Part shown: piece by piece, positions 6,601-8,675 of the stretch
Layout of the letters: every line of letters starts with the position of its first letter
Position numbering within the stretch: the first letter of the stretch is position 1
NCBI GenBank assembly: GCA_039186015.1
Contig: JBCDAH010000168.1
Location: 1 to 8,675 of the forward strand
DNA: 8,675 nt
Reading direction: 5' to 3'
From: JBCBWG01 sp039186015
GTDB taxonomy: Bacteria > Pseudomonadota > Alphaproteobacteria > Rhizobiales > Hyphomicrobiaceae
The notes under the pieces: model-generated
Told to the model about the DNA's origin: nothing
The model's input: only the letters and a program-made list of their open reading frames with translations
The model's database searches: none
Position numbers and translations under genes: made by a program

Positions 6601-7794
6601 TTACGCCGCCGATGCCGGCCTGTCCGTAATGGTCATGGCCAGCCCAGCTGACACGACCAAGGCGACAACCGCAATCAGTGACGGTGTGACGAAGCTGCCA
6701 GTCAAGTCATAGCCGTAGCCTGCAACCAATGGTCCGACAATCTGGCCGAAGCCGAACGCAGCCGTCAAAGTCGCAACGGCGCGCCGCCCGGCTGCACCGG
6801 CCATCGCACGGGCCACAATCAGCCCAAGCGCAGTGATGCCCATGAAGGTCCCGCCGACGAGCACTGCGGCGAACAGGACTGCAGCCGGTGTCGTGCTGAG
6901 AACGCTGACGGCTACGCCGACGGCCAGAACCAGGCATGCGATCGCATAGGCTGCCAAGTTCCCTGTGCGTTTCGCGACGGCCGCCCAGACGACAATTGAC
7001 GGTGCACCGGCCAGACCAACCGTCAGCCAGACCAGCGGCTCGATCTCAACCGTCGCGGGGGCCGCGCGCACAATCGCGACGATAAACGTCGCGGTGATGA
7101 TGTAGCCAAAGCCGAACAGACCGTAGGATAGCGTCAGTCGCGCAAGCCCGCTCGGTTGCCGGGCGGCACTGGCCGACGGTGGTGCCTCATTTGTCAGTTG
7201 AGGATCGGCCGGTGGCACAAACCACCAAACGATTGCAGACGCGACCAAGGCCAAGAGCCCGCCCATACTCCAGATCCAACGCCAGCCGAGCCCCGACTCG
7301 CCAACTGCCCAGGCGACGACCGCCGAAGTGGCAATCCCGGTTCCAACGCCGGCAAAATGGACTGCGGACAGGCTGCCACGACCAGCCGCCGCCAAGCGCT
7401 CAAGGACCAACGCCGACGACAGGACGAGTACAAATGCGCTGGCGACGCCGCCAACAAAGCGCAAAACAAGAAACGCGCTGAGCGTATCGGCAAACGCCAT
7501 CATCATTGTCGTAACGGCACTGATAACAAGATTCGCAATCAGCCAGGTCCGCGGTTCACCGGGCAGGCGCCGGGCCGCAGCTGCCATGGCCCCCACAAGG
7601 TAGCCGGCGAAGTTTGCAGATGCGATCAAACCGGCGTCGCCTTGCGATAGTCCCAGTTCTGCCGTCATCGGCGGCAGGATCGGCGTATAGATGAACCGTC
7701 CAATGCCGACAGCAGCCGCCATGGCAAGCAAGCCGCCGATTGCAAGACGGACGGGCGAGTCCGCGCGCCCTAAAGTTGCATGCGCCGAGATCAC
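6601..7794 (-). CDS. YbfB/YjiJ-type major facilitator superfamily transporter
   Basis: A 397-residue inner-membrane protein with about 12 hydrophobic helices and very short loops, the size expected of MFS permeases. The first helix contains LAIGGLLAMAAAVGIGRFIY (17-36). Its GIGRF motif, followed by TPILPPM and later by GLIASANFAGYLVGA (55-69), is characteristic of the YbfB/YjiJ (MFS_4) group. Members are annotated as transporters of unknown substrate, so the cargo cannot be named. The middle loop (about 194-212) is Pro/Ala/Ser-rich and cytosolic, as usual between helices 6 and 7. The start is GTG at 7794; its last two bases begin the TGA stop of the GST gene (GTGA overlap). No strong ribosome binding site is visible, so translation is probably coupled to the GST gene. 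A role linked to glutathione conjugates or branched-chain amino acid products is only suggested by position. Confidence 0.9.
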   Translation of the reverse strand: MISAHATLGRADSPVRLAIGGLLAMAAAVGIGRFIYTPILPPMTAELGLSQGDAGLIASANFAGYLVGAMAAAARRLPGEPRTWLIANLVISAVTTMMMAFADTLSAFLVLRFVGGVASAFVLVLSSALVLERLAAAGRGSLSAVHFAGVGTGIATSAVVAWAVGESGLGWRWIWSMGGLLALVASAIVWWFVPPADPQLTNEAPPSASAARQPSGLARLTLSYGLFGFGYIITATFIVAIVRAAPATVEIEPLVWLTVGLAGAPSIVVWAAVAKRTGNLAAYAIACLVLAVGVAVSVLSTTPAAVLFAAVLVGGTFMGITALGLIVARAMAGAAGRRAVATLTAAFGFGQIVGPLVAGYGYDLTGSFVTPSLIAVVALVVSAGLAMTITDRPASAA

Positions 7795-8441
7795 TGACGC
7801 GGCGCGATCCGGTCGCCCGGCATCAGATCATAAGGGCCGACCCAACCCGGAAGCCCTTTCACGCGATCGGTCCACGCGTGAATGTTGGGATATGACGCTG
7901 CCAGATCAATCCCGGTCTCTTCGGTTGGATAGAACATGTAGCCCACAAGGGAGAAGTCCGCGATCGTGGGCATGTCGCCGAGCATAAACCGCCGGCCCTT
8001 AAGATGACCGTCCACGATCGATAGTGCGCTCTCCGCTCGCCCCTTCAGAAATGCGAGAACGTCGGCGCTTTGCGGCCTTGGCGAGAACGACCGCATGAAC
8101 CTGTGGGTCGCGAAGTAACTTGTGAACTTGTGGTTGTCGAACAGGATCCAACGCAGCGCCTCAGTGCGTTGATCAAGCCCGTCGGTCGCGAACTTTCCAG
8201 TCTTCTCAGACAGGTACATCAAGATCGCACCGGATTGCGATAGCGACTTGCCATCGATCTCCAGGACGGGAACTTCACCAAGTTCATTGTTTGCGCTGCG
8301 CCAATCGGGATCACGCGTGACGCCGGCTTTCATGAAGTCGACGAAGACCGGTTCCCAGCTGATCCCGGCGCACTGCAGAAAGAGCGCGACCTTGTAAGCA
8401 TTACCAGACTGGCAGAAGCAGTGGAGGCGGATGTCGGACAT
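7791..8441 (-). CDS. Glutathione S-transferase family protein
   Basis: A 216-residue cytosolic enzyme of the GST superfamily, predicted to bind glutathione and conjugate or reduce electrophilic substrates. The N-terminal thioredoxin-like domain (about 1-80) has CFCQSGNAYKVALFL (8-22), where S12 is the likely glutathione-activating residue. It also has the cis-proline motif EVPVLEID (56-63) and SQSGAILMYL (68-77), in which Q69/S70 fill the position that binds the gamma-glutamyl group. The helical C-terminal domain (about 90-205) has the N-capping box T159-x-x-D162 in TIADFSLVGY and ends with YPNIHAWTDRVKGLPGW. ATG 8441 is chosen because GAGGGGT lies 6 nt upstream and MSDIRLH is a standard GST opening; the frame is open a further 14 codons. 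It starts 45 bp after the aminotransferase stop and overlaps the transporter by 4 bp. The substrate is unknown; the neighbours do not fix it. Confidence 0.92.
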   Translation of the reverse strand: MSDIRLHCFCQSGNAYKVALFLQCAGISWEPVFVDFMKAGVTRDPDWRSANNELGEVPVLEIDGKSLSQSGAILMYLSEKTGKFATDGLDQRTEALRWILFDNHKFTSYFATHRFMRSFSPRPQSADVLAFLKGRAESALSIVDGHLKGRRFMLGDMPTIADFSLVGYMFYPTEETGIDLAASYPNIHAWTDRVKGLPGWVGPYDLMPGDRIAPRQ

Positions 8442-8447
8442 GCTGGT

Positions 8448-8454
8448 ACCCCTC
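8448..8454 (-). promoter_or_regulatory. Ribosome binding site deciding the GST start
   Basis: GAGGGGT on the minus strand lies 6 nt before ATG 8441-8439. It favours this start over the frame's upstream extension toward 8483. Confidence 0.65.
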
Positions 8455-8486
8455 GATTGTCGTTCTGCGCTAAGGACGACCACATC

Positions 8487-8675
8487 TCAAACAGAATGCG
8501 CCCAGTCCCAATACAATTCCCTCGCCTTACGCGCGATGGGACCGGCCTGAAGATCGCGGCCCTCAAAGTTGATAACAGGTACAACTTTCGAGTGATTGCC
8601 GGTTGAGAAGATCTCGTCTGCCGCGTGGAAATCGTCAACGCTCAACTGCTTTTCCTCGACAGGAACGCCGGCACC
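8487..8675 (-). CDS. ilvE: Branched-chain amino acid aminotransferase, C-terminal 62 residues (5' end outside window)
   Basis: Read on the minus strand from the window edge, an open frame of 62 codons ends at TGA 8489-8487. It contains the fold-type IV PLP aminotransferase C-terminus: DDFHAADEIFSTGNHSKVVP, then VINFEGRDLQAGPIARKARE and LYWDWAHSV. The ADEIFSTG segment is the conserved phosphate/substrate-pocket strand and turn of the family (E-x-F-x-TG). The GRDLQ-GPI-RKARELYWDWAHS tail resembles alphaproteobacterial IlvE-type branched-chain aminotransferases, which interconvert valine, leucine and isoleucine with their 2-oxo acids. The PLP lysine lies outside the window, so D-amino acid transaminase or aminodeoxychorismate lyase relatives cannot be fully excluded. 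It is the most upstream gene seen in the minus-strand block that ends with an isobutyryl-CoA dehydrogenase, which fits a valine-related role. Confidence 0.78.
   Translation of the reverse strand, partial: GAGVPVEEKQLSVDDFHAADEIFSTGNHSKVVPVINFEGRDLQAGPIARKARELYWDWAHSV

Noticed and set aside
5374..8675. A defence or secondary-metabolite cluster
   Set aside because: All four genes are recognisable metabolic or housekeeping families, with no nuclease, toxin, synthase or mobile gene among them.

Overview
The window reads as ordinary chromosomal DNA from an alphaproteobacterium, most likely a Hyphomicrobiales-type organism. This rests on the family mix (a YbiO-like MscS channel, a Hint_2 protein with a Tat signal, a DUF1801 protein, isobutyryl-CoA dehydrogenase), on moderately GC-rich coding sequence and on GTG use as a start. 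The lineage is inferred from family recognition alone, without any database search. I see no rRNA, tRNA, IS element, CRISPR array or phage gene.

Left part, plus strand (1-2987): the last 25 codons of a short-chain dehydrogenase/reductase, then a 752-residue secreted-start, multi-pass MscS-type mechanosensitive channel, then a small DUF1801 protein. A 102-bp convergent gap with a long hairpin separates these from a minus-strand FemAB/GNAT-fold aminoacyltransferase-like gene (start 4043).

Centre (4044-5303): a 420-bp divergent intergenic region carries overlapping inverted repeats and lies between the FemAB-like gene and a plus-strand gene for an unusual small protein. That protein has a Tat signal peptide, an Arg9 tract, and then a Hint_2 (Hedgehog/intein-fold) domain beginning at Cys68. 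It is the most distinctive object in the window.

Right part, minus strand (5374-8675): read in transcription order, a branched-chain amino acid aminotransferase (only its C-terminus is in the window), a glutathione S-transferase, a YbfB/YjiJ-type MFS transporter whose GTG start overlaps the GST stop (GTGA), and an isobutyryl-CoA dehydrogenase-like acyl-CoA dehydrogenase. They are close enough to be one transcription unit. The first and last genes belong to the valine degradation route (transamination to 2-oxoisovalerate, then isobutyryl-CoA to methacryloyl-CoA). The GST and transporter between them have no obvious place in that route.

I did not find a convincing new multi-gene system. The leads worth following are the Tat-Arg9-Hint protein with its possible self-processing, the repeat-bearing divergent control region beside it, and its pairing with a FemAB-like enzyme.
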